Shown here one piece after another: positions 52,921-60,925 of a DNA stretch of 64,000 bases. Source of the DNA: Shinella zoogloeoides (lineage in GTDB: Bacteria > Pseudomonadota > Alphaproteobacteria > Rhizobiales > Rhizobiaceae); NCBI RefSeq assembly GCF_033705735.1, contig NZ_CP131130.1, positions 2,864,001-2,928,000 on the forward strand. Direction: 5' to 3'. The translations under genes and the position numbers were made by a program. The notes beneath the pieces were generated by a model. It was not told the DNA's origin. It saw only the letters and a program-made list of their open reading frames with translations, and searched no databases. Every line of letters begins with the position of its first letter. Position 1 is the stretch's first letter.

Positions 52921-54232
52921 TCTTTATCGGCTTATCTTCGGAATTCTGCACGGGATGAGCCACGCCCAAATGAGTCAGGAGCCGGGGCTGGTCGCTGGGC
53001 TGGTCGTGCCGGCACCAGAGGGCTTCTCAAAACGGCAGCGTATCGAACTTGCGCTCGAAAACCTCACGCAGGCGGACTTGGCTCGACTGGCGCTCAAATT
53101 CGCTGCTGCTCGCAGCGACATCCCGCTTGATGAGGCGGGCCGCAAGGTGCTTGAGGCTGATGATCCACCGCTGACGCAGATCACACGACGAGACGTCGCG
53201 CGGATTCTCGGCAACGACCTCGCCGGCGAGCGTAGCACCGTGGAGGTCGTCGAGAGCTACTTCCCGCTTTCCTCACCATTCGAAGCCCTTTTTGGCAGCA
53301 AAGGCCAGAGCCTGCGCGACCGCATCGCCCGGCACATGGATCACAATCCCGGCGATTGGTCGGTCGAACAACTGTTTGGAGAAATCGGGGCCTTCGATTG
53401 TTCCAGGGCCAGGTTCGGCGCCTTGCTCGAACAAGCTGTTCACCCCCTTTCCCGATCAGGTGATGAGCAGACGAAGACAGTCGAAGCGTTGAACAGGGTG
53501 CTCGCGCGGGATGGATATGAGCTTGCGCAGGATGGCGAGGTATCCGGCCATCCGCTTTTCAGTTTCCGCTCTCTGGTGCGGGGGGTTGGCGGCCGGCCGA
53601 AAAACCTGATCTTTGCGTCACGAGGACCGAAGCCGGAAATCGGCTTCGCCGATGCGATCAACAACGACATCGTCATTCTGTCCGGCGAAGAGAGCTGCCT
53701 GATCTACGACCGGCCGATCAGCGCGAGCGGCCTTCTGTGGTCGGAACTCGTTTCCTGGTGGGGCGACGTTACGCCCGGTGCTGATGCCGCAAGACTCGGA
53801 GCGCGTCTCCAGGAATCCCTGGCCTCGGATGCGGAACGCAAGCTTTTCGCGGCCTACTTCAAGGCTTATCGGTCTACCCTCGGCGAGGCGCTGCCCGCGC
53901 TGCTGCCGCAGGTCTACCTTCACTATGATCCTGCCGTCGTAAAAACCCTGCGTCACCGGCTTCCATTGCCGCGTCAACGCATGGACTTCCTGCTTCTGTT
54001 ACCCAGCCGTCAGCGCGTCGTGATTGAGGTCGACGGTAAGCACCATTTCTCGGAAAACGACCTTCCTTCATTGAAGGTCTATGCCGATATGGTGTCGGCC
54101 GACCGCGAGCTGCGCCTTGCGGGATATGAGGTCTATCGGTTCGGTGCAAATGAACTGGTCGGTGACGGCGCCGAAGCGAAGATCAAGGATTTCTTCGACA
54201 AACTTTTTCGCCTGCATCGCATTCGCCAATGA
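52910..54232 (+). CDS. AbiJ-like/PD-(D/E)XK-type nuclease protein
   Basis: 440 aa. The first 330 residues are a helical domain of AbiJ-like type. The C-terminal 110 residues look like a DUF559/Vsr-type PD-(D/E)XK nuclease: RMDFLLLLPSRQRVVIEVDG followed by KHHF, and DRELRLAGYEVYRFGANEL. Asp, Glu and Lys of the active site are present. Probably the effector of a two-gene unit with the upstream AbiJ-like gene. Confidence 0.68.
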   Translation: MADDLYRLIFGILHGMSHAQMSQEPGLVAGLVVPAPEGFSKRQRIELALENLTQADLARLALKFAAARSDIPLDEAGRKVLEADDPPLTQITRRDVARILGNDLAGERSTVEVVESYFPLSSPFEALFGSKGQSLRDRIARHMDHNPGDWSVEQLFGEIGAFDCSRARFGALLEQAVHPLSRSGDEQTKTVEALNRVLARDGYELAQDGEVSGHPLFSFRSLVRGVGGRPKNLIFASRGPKPEIGFADAINNDIVILSGEESCLIYDRPISASGLLWSELVSWWGDVTPGADAARLGARLQESLASDAERKLFAAYFKAYRSTLGEALPALLPQVYLHYDPAVVKTLRHRLPLPRQRMDFLLLLPSRQRVVIEVDGKHHFSENDLPSLKVYADMVSADRELRLAGYEVYRFGANELVGDGAEAKIKDFFDKLFRLHRIRQ

Positions 54233-54265
54233 ACTCACTCGCTGATCGGTTGGCGTATGATCAAA

Positions 54266-55150
54266 TCAGGGCGCATTCTCGATCTGGCGGGCAACCCATT
54301 GGGTATGTTCACGAGAGAACGCTCGCTCGGCTTCATTTACGAAGGCAGAAAACTTCTCTTCGCTGTCAATCGTGCCAAGCCGCGTCTGCAAGATGCCGAT
54401 CTCGTGGGCGGTGAGGCTGTAGGCAGAAGCGAGTTCGTTGAATTTCTTCAGTTGGATCCAACCTATGGCGGAAGACGCTATCACCAGCAAAGGTTCGGTT
54501 GGCCAAATCATCCATGGTGGATCATGGCGGATTCGGAGGAGAGCTAAAGCGATTGCGGCACCTTGAACGAGGACGCATATCAATATCCATAGGCGAAAAC
54601 GCTGCCTATTCCAGGTAACCTTTGCTACATACCATTCGCGTTGGTCCGTAATCCGGTCAGTATTATATCGTTGAACACGCTCTGCGAGAGGCAGAGCACG
54701 AACCGCATTCATTTCGTTGGTGATCTGATCGCCGGTTACCGGCCGACGGCTTATCGAGTCGCGGACGTGGCTGTTGGCATCCAGAATCGCCCTCAGAAAC
54801 TCCGAGAATTTCTCTGCTACTGTTGAGAGTTTCGGGGCATCTTCGAATGGCTCAGCTCGCATCATGTAACGCCAGGTTGATGTCTTGATCGACTCCGCCA
54901 GCGCTCGGCACCCGTACCACTCTTTCTCAGGTTTTTGGACTGCCATATATAGTAGGAGACCCGTAGAGGCGGCCAGAACTAACGCATAAGCGATGTATAG
55001 ATCAGGAGACGCTCCAAACCAAATAGAGATCGTCGCTGCGACAGTGAGCAGAAGGTACTGCAGCCGAATAAGCCTTAGATAGGTGGACTGGGCATCGGCG
55101 GCGGAGCCGTCTGCCGAGCGGTACAGGGCGGGAAAACTATCAGGCGTCAT
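54266..55150 (-). CDS. SLATT (DUF4231-like) membrane protein, last gene of the TIR-QueC operon
   Basis: 294 aa with two pairs of hydrophobic helices (LQYLLLTVAATISIWFG, YIAYALVLAASTGLLLYMAV; LWILICVLVQGAAIALALL, LLVIASSAIGWIQL) joined by a cytoplasmic helical stretch. This is the SLATT architecture, a 2TM effector class that often goes with nucleotide-signalling defence systems and is thought to form membrane pores. It stands last, 17 bp after the TIR gene. Confidence 0.78.
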   Translation of the reverse strand: MTPDSFPALYRSADGSAADAQSTYLRLIRLQYLLLTVAATISIWFGASPDLYIAYALVLAASTGLLLYMAVQKPEKEWYGCRALAESIKTSTWRYMMRAEPFEDAPKLSTVAEKFSEFLRAILDANSHVRDSISRRPVTGDQITNEMNAVRALPLAERVQRYNTDRITDQREWYVAKVTWNRQRFRLWILICVLVQGAAIALALLRIRHDPPWMIWPTEPLLVIASSAIGWIQLKKFNELASAYSLTAHEIGILQTRLGTIDSEEKFSAFVNEAERAFSREHTQWVARQIENAP

Positions 55151-55167
55151 ATCGACGGATCTCCGGG

Positions 55168-55635
55168 CTATTTCAGTTCAGCGGCCAATTGATTCCACTG
55201 GACGACTTTCACGCCGTGCTTCGCCACCCAAGGCGGATTTTGCCGTGGGGCGCCCCCCTTGGGGTGAACCGCCACCACCTTTTTCCCAAGAGCGAGGCTG
55301 GTCTCCACTTCCCAAGTCACCCAACGGCTTTGCGCAGTATTGTCGGAGATGTAGACGACACAAACAGATGAGCGCTCTATCCGCTCGCTGATCTTTTGTT
55401 TGATATATTCTGCGCGTTCGCTGTCGTAGGGCTCGCGAACAGAATGATCGTTGAACTCGATATCACTGTTCTCGTTCTTCGCATGCGCGCGCAGAAGATT
55501 GACCTCGTCCATATCTTCGGTTGCAAAACTGATAAAGACATTTCGTTTGCCGCCCTGAAGCGCCGCCTTGGCTTTCTCCTCCAGGGACCGAATGTCGCCT
55601 AACCTGCTCCAGCTCCCGCTACTCCCGCCGCCCAT
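55168..55635 (-). CDS. TIR-like (ThsB-type) protein with Met-Gly-Gly-Gly N-terminus
   Basis: 155 aa from the ATG at 55635, chosen because GAGGGGG lies 7 bp upstream and it follows the QueC stop by 1 bp. The N-terminus is MGGGSSGSWSRLGDIRSLEE, a flexible Gly/Ser tail. A TIR-like Rossmann fold follows: VFISFATEDMDEVNLLRA, then SSVCVVYISDNTAQSRWVTW with Glu after it. The Gly-rich N-terminus right behind a QueC-like gene suggests it is the QueC substrate (see findings). Confidence 0.82.
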   Translation of the reverse strand: MGGGSSGSWSRLGDIRSLEEKAKAALQGGKRNVFISFATEDMDEVNLLRAHAKNENSDIEFNDHSVREPYDSERAEYIKQKISERIERSSVCVVYISDNTAQSRWVTWEVETSLALGKKVVAVHPKGGAPRQNPPWVAKHGVKVVQWNQLAAELK

Positions 55636-55636
55636 A

Positions 55637-56227
55637 TCAGACCCCCTCAGCCTTGAATTCATTACATGCTATGCACGCTCCACAAGGTGTTTCACCCCCG
55701 AGATGACAGGAATAAGTGCCCTCGATGCCTTTAAGCGTCGCGAGTTCGATGACTTCCTGCTTGTGGAACGACGAGAGCGGTGCAAGGACCTTTATTTCAC
55801 GCCCCATGCTCCTTGCGATCATTGCCTCCGCCTCCTGCAAGAACGCCGATGTCTGGTCAGGAAACAGGCTGGTTTCCTCATGGAGGAGTCCAATCGATAT
55901 CGCATCGGCGTCGCGCTGAAATGCGTAGGCTGCTGCTACAAGCAGAAAGAGGAGATTTCGACCAGGAGTAAACGCATCCTCCAGCACTCGCTGGTTCGGG
56001 TCCGTCAACCCGGACTTAATGAGGCGGCCATAGCCCGACAGGTCGGCCACCTCCAAATCTGGTAGCTGCAACTTGGCCATCGCTGACCGGCAAGCCGCGT
56101 GCTCTCGATCGCGGGATCGCTGCCCATAGTCGATGAAAATCGGATATTGCTGAATCCCTTCCTCTTTTGCGAGGTAGGCGACCAGCGTGGAATCAAGCCC
56201 ACCGGAAACGAGAGTGACAATGCTCAT
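55637..56227 (-). CDS. QueC-like 7-deazapurine synthase/conjugase
   Basis: 196 aa from the ATG at 56227. The PP-loop ATPase motif SGGLDS (8-13), FIDYGQRSRDREHAA, TPGRN (87-91) and the C-terminal zinc site Cys174, Cys182, Cys185, Cys188 (CHLGGETPCGACIAC) are all conserved. Housekeeping QueC turns CDG into preQ0. QueC relatives in defence systems (Cap9 of type IV CBASS, QatC) occur without other queuosine genes, as here, and Cap9 is reported to join a deazaguanine to a protein N-terminus. It overlaps the glycosylase gene by 4 bp. Confidence 0.9.
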   Translation of the reverse strand: MSIVTLVSGGLDSTLVAYLAKEEGIQQYPIFIDYGQRSRDREHAACRSAMAKLQLPDLEVADLSGYGRLIKSGLTDPNQRVLEDAFTPGRNLLFLLVAAAYAFQRDADAISIGLLHEETSLFPDQTSAFLQEAEAMIARSMGREIKVLAPLSSFHKQEVIELATLKGIEGTYSCHLGGETPCGACIACNEFKAEGV

Positions 56228-56931
56228 GCTAACGCGCGCTCCGTATCTTGAGAACCCGCAACCCGCATCACTATCCAGATCGCCCAATCCATAAGGCCGA
56301 CTGCAAATCCGAGCCTATTTGCATGTGAAATCAGTTTATCTTCTTGCATGTGATAGTGTGAAAGCTTCGAGATGGCTCGGCCGGCCCCTGTGTAGAGTCC
56401 AATAATCGTCATGTAGTTCAATACGTGGCGATCCAGGACTGCGAGATCGTAGCTGATACCTGCGTTACGCAGGAACATACTCGCCTGCTTTGGCCCGATT
56501 CCAGCTACGTTCGACACAAGCCACGAGCGAGCGGTTGCCGCATCTCCGAAGGCATGCACGAGTGAGCACAGGTCCCCGCTTTCCTGCGAGACCGATTCGC
56601 GCGCAGAGGCCAATTGCATCGACTTTGATCGAGGAAAGCGATAATTTCGAAGGCTGCCGTTCACCAGTACAGGTTGACGGAGAACCCCGAGGATTTCATC
56701 GGCGAGTTCGGCCCGGGGTGCCGATGTGTTGAGGAGAAGCTGCCGTTTATCCAAAGCATCGGCGGTGGCTACGGCAAGCCCATACGGTACTTGACTGCTG
56801 AGCAGGCAGCATGAGAGTTCCCACCAGAGATTTCGCTCGTCAAGCGCACTCTGAGAGCGCTTAGCCCGCTCTTCAATCTCCGGGCATATTGCGGCAACGG
56901 CGTGCTCCAGCCTGGCAGCATCGTTTCTCAT
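56224..56931 (-). CDS. OGG-like HhH-GPD DNA glycosylase
   Basis: 235 aa. The helix-hairpin-helix NVAGIGPKQASMFLRN (141-156) with candidate catalytic Lys148, and LAVLDRHV with candidate catalytic Asp167, are 19 residues apart, as in OGG1. The N-terminal helical part (LLSSQVPYGLAVATADAL) fits archaeal-type or 8-oxoG glycosylases. Such an OGG partner also occurs in type IV CBASS. It may remove or check a modified base. Gene overlaps with both neighbours are 4 bp. Confidence 0.82.
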   Translation of the reverse strand: MRNDAARLEHAVAAICPEIEERAKRSQSALDERNLWWELSCCLLSSQVPYGLAVATADALDKRQLLLNTSAPRAELADEILGVLRQPVLVNGSLRNYRFPRSKSMQLASARESVSQESGDLCSLVHAFGDAATARSWLVSNVAGIGPKQASMFLRNAGISYDLAVLDRHVLNYMTIIGLYTGAGRAISKLSHYHMQEDKLISHANRLGFAVGLMDWAIWIVMRVAGSQDTERALA

Positions 56932-58331
56932 CTGAACAAATCCGGCATTTGATCCCTAAGTTGTTTTGAATTGGATTGGCCCAACAGGCCGACGGCAAAT
57001 GCTTCTAAGCGATTTGTTGAAGCGGCAGCCTGCAAGTCGTGGGTTAGCTCCCGATAGTAGTCCAAATTATGGAAGGCAACTTTACCTGCGTAGTCTATAT
57101 TATCGTCGGAGAGCGCAGAAACAGTGATGGCCGAAGCCGCCATCTGCGCCTGGTATGCGAAAAAATCGAAATGTTGGTAGTGATTTAATCTGTGCTGCTG
57201 TCGGTCAACGGCAACCCGGCACCACTCTAACCCATCGAAGCTGTCTGCTCCAGCTGCCGTTAGGATCGCTATACTCCATGGATTTCCCGTACCCAAGAGA
57301 TGGATCGGCTGATAAAAGGATAAGCGATCAAGCTCGTTCCGGACGCGCCTCATGGTCTGTGCGCGCTGGATCAGCCCTCGGCCCAACTCGCGCTCCGCCA
57401 GCGCGATCATCGGTGGCTGGAGCTGGTCGGCGACATCCCGCACGACCTCGGGGAGAATAGTAAGATCGTACCCTTTCGACCTAGTGGCGGGAGCATGAAT
57501 GATTGGAAGGACGGGGGCTTTGGTGAACTTCCTGTCTCGTTCGACCGCTGCAATGACTTGCCCAACCGCACGCTTTCTGTCCCTCGACGGATCCATCTCG
57601 TCGAAGCAATACACCCAATCGTGTGAAATCCCTTCCAGCGCCAATTCGAAATCTTGGGGCTTCCAGCTGTCGTCGTCGCGTCGCGTCGCTTCATAATTGC
57701 CTGAATCGACGAGGACAAATCCGCCTTGCGCGCGGATACGCTTCAGCTCCTGCTGGATACCTCGAGGGCGGCGGGGTGGAAACAGGTCGTAGGCGGAGAC
57801 AAGGACCGTCGATGTACCGAAGAGACGAAGAGCCTTAAGAGCTTCGAGAGGAACGAGTTGTGTCTCGTGTGATGACACGGAGAGGAACAAGCTCGGAAGG
57901 GGGACTCTACCCGCAGCGATGGCTGATGGGCGGGTTGGCGCCATCCTCGGCGGGACGACAGTCGAAATCTTGCGCATCAGGTGCTGGATACCAGGATGAT
58001 CGTCTTCTCCGGTCCAGCCCAGAAGATCAACCGCACTATAGCCGTTAAAGCCGTACGGCGCATTTGTCGGAATGATCTTAGCGGGAATAATCGGAATATT
58101 ATATTGCTCAGCTAAGCGGAGTTCGTCCTTTACATTACTCTTGTCCTTAGCTGTCGGCGACCAGAGCGGAACGACGCATTTTGTATTCTGGATTTCACGT
58201 TCGATCACGGTCGAGAAGTCGCCGACGATTTTATCGTCCCACCAAACATCCCATCGGGTTGAAAGTGTTTTTACTAATCTCTCCGCCTGTCCGACATCTT
58301 CTCGTGAATAGACTATGTAGACGTCTGACAT
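56928..58331 (-). CDS. TIR-TGT fusion protein
   Basis: 467 aa. Residues 1-125 form a TIR domain (VYIVYSREDVGQAERLVKTL, then EIQNTKCVVPLWSPTAKDKS) with candidate catalytic Glu70 in VKDELRLAEQYNIPIIP. Residues about 145-467 resemble tRNA-guanine transglycosylase: VLVDSGNYE (209; compare DSGGFQ), HLLGTGNPW (344-352; compare GxG/GVG loop) and FDGLEW (365-370; compare FDCVxP with the catalytic Asp). TIR joined to TGT is a fusion I do not know from named systems. Confidence 0.8.
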   Translation of the reverse strand: MSDVYIVYSREDVGQAERLVKTLSTRWDVWWDDKIVGDFSTVIEREIQNTKCVVPLWSPTAKDKSNVKDELRLAEQYNIPIIPAKIIPTNAPYGFNGYSAVDLLGWTGEDDHPGIQHLMRKISTVVPPRMAPTRPSAIAAGRVPLPSLFLSVSSHETQLVPLEALKALRLFGTSTVLVSAYDLFPPRRPRGIQQELKRIRAQGGFVLVDSGNYEATRRDDDSWKPQDFELALEGISHDWVYCFDEMDPSRDRKRAVGQVIAAVERDRKFTKAPVLPIIHAPATRSKGYDLTILPEVVRDVADQLQPPMIALAERELGRGLIQRAQTMRRVRNELDRLSFYQPIHLLGTGNPWSIAILTAAGADSFDGLEWCRVAVDRQQHRLNHYQHFDFFAYQAQMAASAITVSALSDDNIDYAGKVAFHNLDYYRELTHDLQAAASTNRLEAFAVGLLGQSNSKQLRDQMPDLFR

Positions 58332-58375
58332 ACGTAATTACTCCCCCCAGAGTAGTGAATCAGAAGTCTCACAAA

Positions 58376-59554
58376 TTATGCGTCGCCGCAACTGTCTAGG
58401 CTACGGCAAGATGCACGAGGCCAGGCAGCTCGGTACAAAGACGAGGCGAAGTCGGGAACAATCGTAACGCCGAGATCGGAGAGTGCAGCGATATCGGACC
58501 GCTGCTCCTCGTCCAGTATTACAATATTTTGGTGAGATCGCGTTGCGCAGAGTCGTCGAATTTCCGTTGTGCTCAATCCGTCCGCCACTAGAAGTGAAGG
58601 TGCATTTTCGAGGAATGAATCTGGGACCTCATCGAGTTGAGGTGAGAGCACTTCAACACCAAGCTCTTTCAGGCGGAAGCGCGCCTCCTCAAGCGTATAC
58701 CGCCTTCCGATTGTAGATGTTGAGCCATGCAGAACAATCCGGTTTGGTGCCTGCCCTGTTATGGGCTCGCGGCTACTGAGCAAGTCGGTTTGCACCGGAA
58801 GGGTCATTGTCTCACAGTAGGCGGACACCGATCGGGAGGCGAGGTCCGCGGCTTCGGCCGCGGAAGTTCCGGCTTCGCCCCAATGATATGCAAACACGGC
58901 ACTGAAGACATCCCCTGTTCCGATCTTGAAGACCCGAGATGAATAATATGCGGGAATGGTATTAGGTTCGGCATGACGCTCAAAGACGGTGACCCCCCGC
59001 ACCCCTCTTTTTACGACTATCACAGTCACCCGATCGCCATGCGACATGGCTTTCGCGGCGGCAGTCGCCAAGTCGGTGCAACCCGCATAGCGGCAGAGCT
59101 CTAGCTCATTCATAACCAAAGCAAGCCGTTTCGCTGTCGAGCCATTGGCTCCAAATGGCTCAGGACGGACAGCTGTCTGAGGATCGTAAATCGCGCGGAC
59201 AGCGTGCACGATGGCAGATCCTTCCAGGAACCCGAATCTCAGGACCACATCTCCCGAAACATGTATCGGAGGCTGCTGAGGAAATGACCCAGGTCGCGGC
59301 TCGATGTGTGGTTGAGACAGTGGGTGGAAGTACGCAAATGCGATCGCAATATCGGAATGGGTGCGGGATAGCCGCACACCGAGGTCCGACAGTTCGTCCG
59401 CTCCCGGGCTGCTCTCGTCCCGTGCATAGGTGTGAAGAGTGCTCCCTGGCGAAAGAGCACTGACGGCTGCCGCCGCGCGCCCGCCCGAGCCAAACTGTGC
59501 GTTCCACTTCGGCGTTTCGCACAATTCGCGATATAGTCCACCTGCGATTTGCAT
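58376..59554 (-). CDS. PfkB-family kinase fused to a Rossmann-like domain
   Basis: 392 aa. The PfkB fold is recognised by the N-terminal GSGGRAAAAVSALSPG, the middle block VIVVKRGVRGVTVFE and the C-terminal ATP/anion-hole motif IGTGDVFSAVFAYHWGEAG (GTGD, 212-215; usual GAGD). From about residue 268 a second domain begins with RIVLHGSTSTIGRRYTLEEA, like nucleoside deoxyribosyltransferases. It may phosphorylate a sugar or nucleoside made by the other enzymes. A gap of 44 bp separates it from the TIR-TGT gene. Confidence 0.75.
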   Translation of the reverse strand: MQIAGGLYRELCETPKWNAQFGSGGRAAAAVSALSPGSTLHTYARDESSPGADELSDLGVRLSRTHSDIAIAFAYFHPLSQPHIEPRPGSFPQQPPIHVSGDVVLRFGFLEGSAIVHAVRAIYDPQTAVRPEPFGANGSTAKRLALVMNELELCRYAGCTDLATAAAKAMSHGDRVTVIVVKRGVRGVTVFERHAEPNTIPAYYSSRVFKIGTGDVFSAVFAYHWGEAGTSAAEAADLASRSVSAYCETMTLPVQTDLLSSREPITGQAPNRIVLHGSTSTIGRRYTLEEARFRLKELGVEVLSPQLDEVPDSFLENAPSLLVADGLSTTEIRRLCATRSHQNIVILDEEQRSDIAALSDLGVTIVPDFASSLYRAAWPRASCRSLDSCGDA

Positions 59555-59569
59555 GATGCATACGTCCAG

Positions 59570-60397
59570 CTAATGGCCGATGATTGTCTGCATGCGGGCT
59601 AGTAGCGTCGCGGACAACTCGGCCCGACCTTGGTCGTTGTTGAGGTAGCGCACATATCGGAGATGGCGCAGGTCGAACGGGATATCGTGATCGCTTTGTG
59701 CAATGAGGATGACCTCTCGACCTAAGGTGTGTGCAATCCCGGCTTCGTAAAATACATTCGGATTTCGACCTGAGCAGTCACAGATCACGATGCGCGAACG
59801 ATCAATCAGGGAAACGACATCCTGAATAATTGACGCATTCTCCCAGATGTCGTCCGCCCGTCGGCAACGAAGTCCGACACCTTGAGCAGCGTTTCGGATA
59901 GCATCAAAAACAGGATTAAACGCCGCATCGAAGGGCATCATGGCGGATGCAAGATGGGGGTCTAAATTCTCATGCTCGGCCAATGGGAAGACCGTTGGCC
60001 GCTGTCGCCGGGGGCGTACCTGGCGAAGTAAAAAGCGGTACAAGTCGACCTCTTTCACGGCCCAATGGTTGCGAGAGAATTCGAAATCTCGGGGCATGTC
60101 CAGTTCAGCCCGGCTATCATAAAGCAGCGAGTTTGTTAGGGGAGGAACGTCGGGGTCAAAGCTTACCTCGAGTGAGACTTCGCCCCCTACGATGCGCGCC
60201 CGGTTTATCTGCCCGACATACGCGGACTCATCGCCGGTCCCCTCTTCGCAGAAGAGACAAGGCAGAGCCGTAAGTTTGTCCAGAAGTGGCGTATTGTTCA
60301 ATCTGAATAGTTCGGCGATATGCGCTTCCGTATATTCGAACATCCGGCCGATCGGCACAGTGACTCTTCCCGATGGCCAATCAGCATTAAACATCAA
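59570..60397 (-). CDS. Nucleoside 2-deoxyribosyltransferase/TIR-like protein
   Basis: 275 aa. The first about 145 residues are a unique helical/beta region with a CLFCEE stretch. The C-terminal half is Rossmann-like: ASAMMPFDAAFNPVFDAIRN, RSRIVICDCSGRNPNVFYEA, GIAHTLGREVILIAQ, then FDLRHLRYVRYL. This is the pattern of predicted nucleotide-binding proteins related to deoxyribosyltransferases and TIR, often found as effectors. Two ATG codons (60397, 60394) are possible. Confidence 0.78.
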   Translation of the reverse strand: MMFNADWPSGRVTVPIGRMFEYTEAHIAELFRLNNTPLLDKLTALPCLFCEEGTGDESAYVGQINRARIVGGEVSLEVSFDPDVPPLTNSLLYDSRAELDMPRDFEFSRNHWAVKEVDLYRFLLRQVRPRRQRPTVFPLAEHENLDPHLASAMMPFDAAFNPVFDAIRNAAQGVGLRCRRADDIWENASIIQDVVSLIDRSRIVICDCSGRNPNVFYEAGIAHTLGREVILIAQSDHDIPFDLRHLRYVRYLNNDQGRAELSATLLARMQTIIGH

Positions 60398-60430
60398 AAG
60401 ATTGAAAATCGACGTCCCCTCCGCGTTAAA

Positions 60431-60925
60431 TTACAGGCCCCAGCTACGATACTGATCCGTGCCGTAGTGCCGTGCTCCCCCGGCCCTTTCGGTGCGGCTC
60501 AAATGTTGGAATTCAGTTGGCCAATGTCTTATAGCATGTTCTATGGCCTTCAGTTTGAATGGTACGTGTACAACACAATGATCCCTAATGATCGGCGGGC
60601 ACAAACTGTCCTGTACGCGGCTTTCATTGAGGTTGACGGCAATAATCGGCAGATCCAAGCTCAACGCGAGTTCTAGCTCCCACCTTACAAAGCGGAAAAG
60701 ATTCTTGGTCGAGTTTCCAATCAACACCATAACTGCTGTCGATTGTCGCATTCGCTCCCGCAATTTCGATTTTACGTAATCCTCATTCTGAGCACGCGAC
60801 GTCATGTTGTCGAGATCATGAGAGTCCACGAACTGGAACGGTATTCTGGGGTTGGCATGCCACCCCCGGACATACCGGTAAGCCCATTGGTCGTTATCGC
60901 CATCGAAAACGACGTAAGTCGACAT
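60431..60925 (-). CDS. TIR-like (ThsB-type) protein, first gene of the operon
   Basis: 164 aa. The pattern STYVVFDGDNDQWAYRYVRG, FVDSHDLDN, then AVMVLIGNSTKNLFRFVRWE with LELALSLDLPIIAVNLN resembles the TIR-like MTH538/ThsB family. In Thoeris, ThsB proteins sense phage and make a NAD-derived signal. As the first gene, with GGAACGGAAA upstream, it could be the sensor or one of two signal-making subunits. Confidence 0.78.
   Translation of the reverse strand: MSTYVVFDGDNDQWAYRYVRGWHANPRIPFQFVDSHDLDNMTSRAQNEDYVKSKLRERMRQSTAVMVLIGNSTKNLFRFVRWELELALSLDLPIIAVNLNESRVQDSLCPPIIRDHCVVHVPFKLKAIEHAIRHWPTEFQHLSRTERAGGARHYGTDQYRSWGL

Noticed and set aside
54266..60925. Classification of the operon as ordinary type IV CBASS
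   Set aside because: QueC, TGT and OGG relatives are present but no CD-NTase could be found in any frame of the operon or its flanks; the only nucleotidyltransferase nearby is AbiEii, which belongs to another operon.
54266..60925. Classification as classical Thoeris
   Set aside because: TIR-like ThsB-type proteins are present, but no ThsA (SIR2/SLOG) effector gene is next to them.
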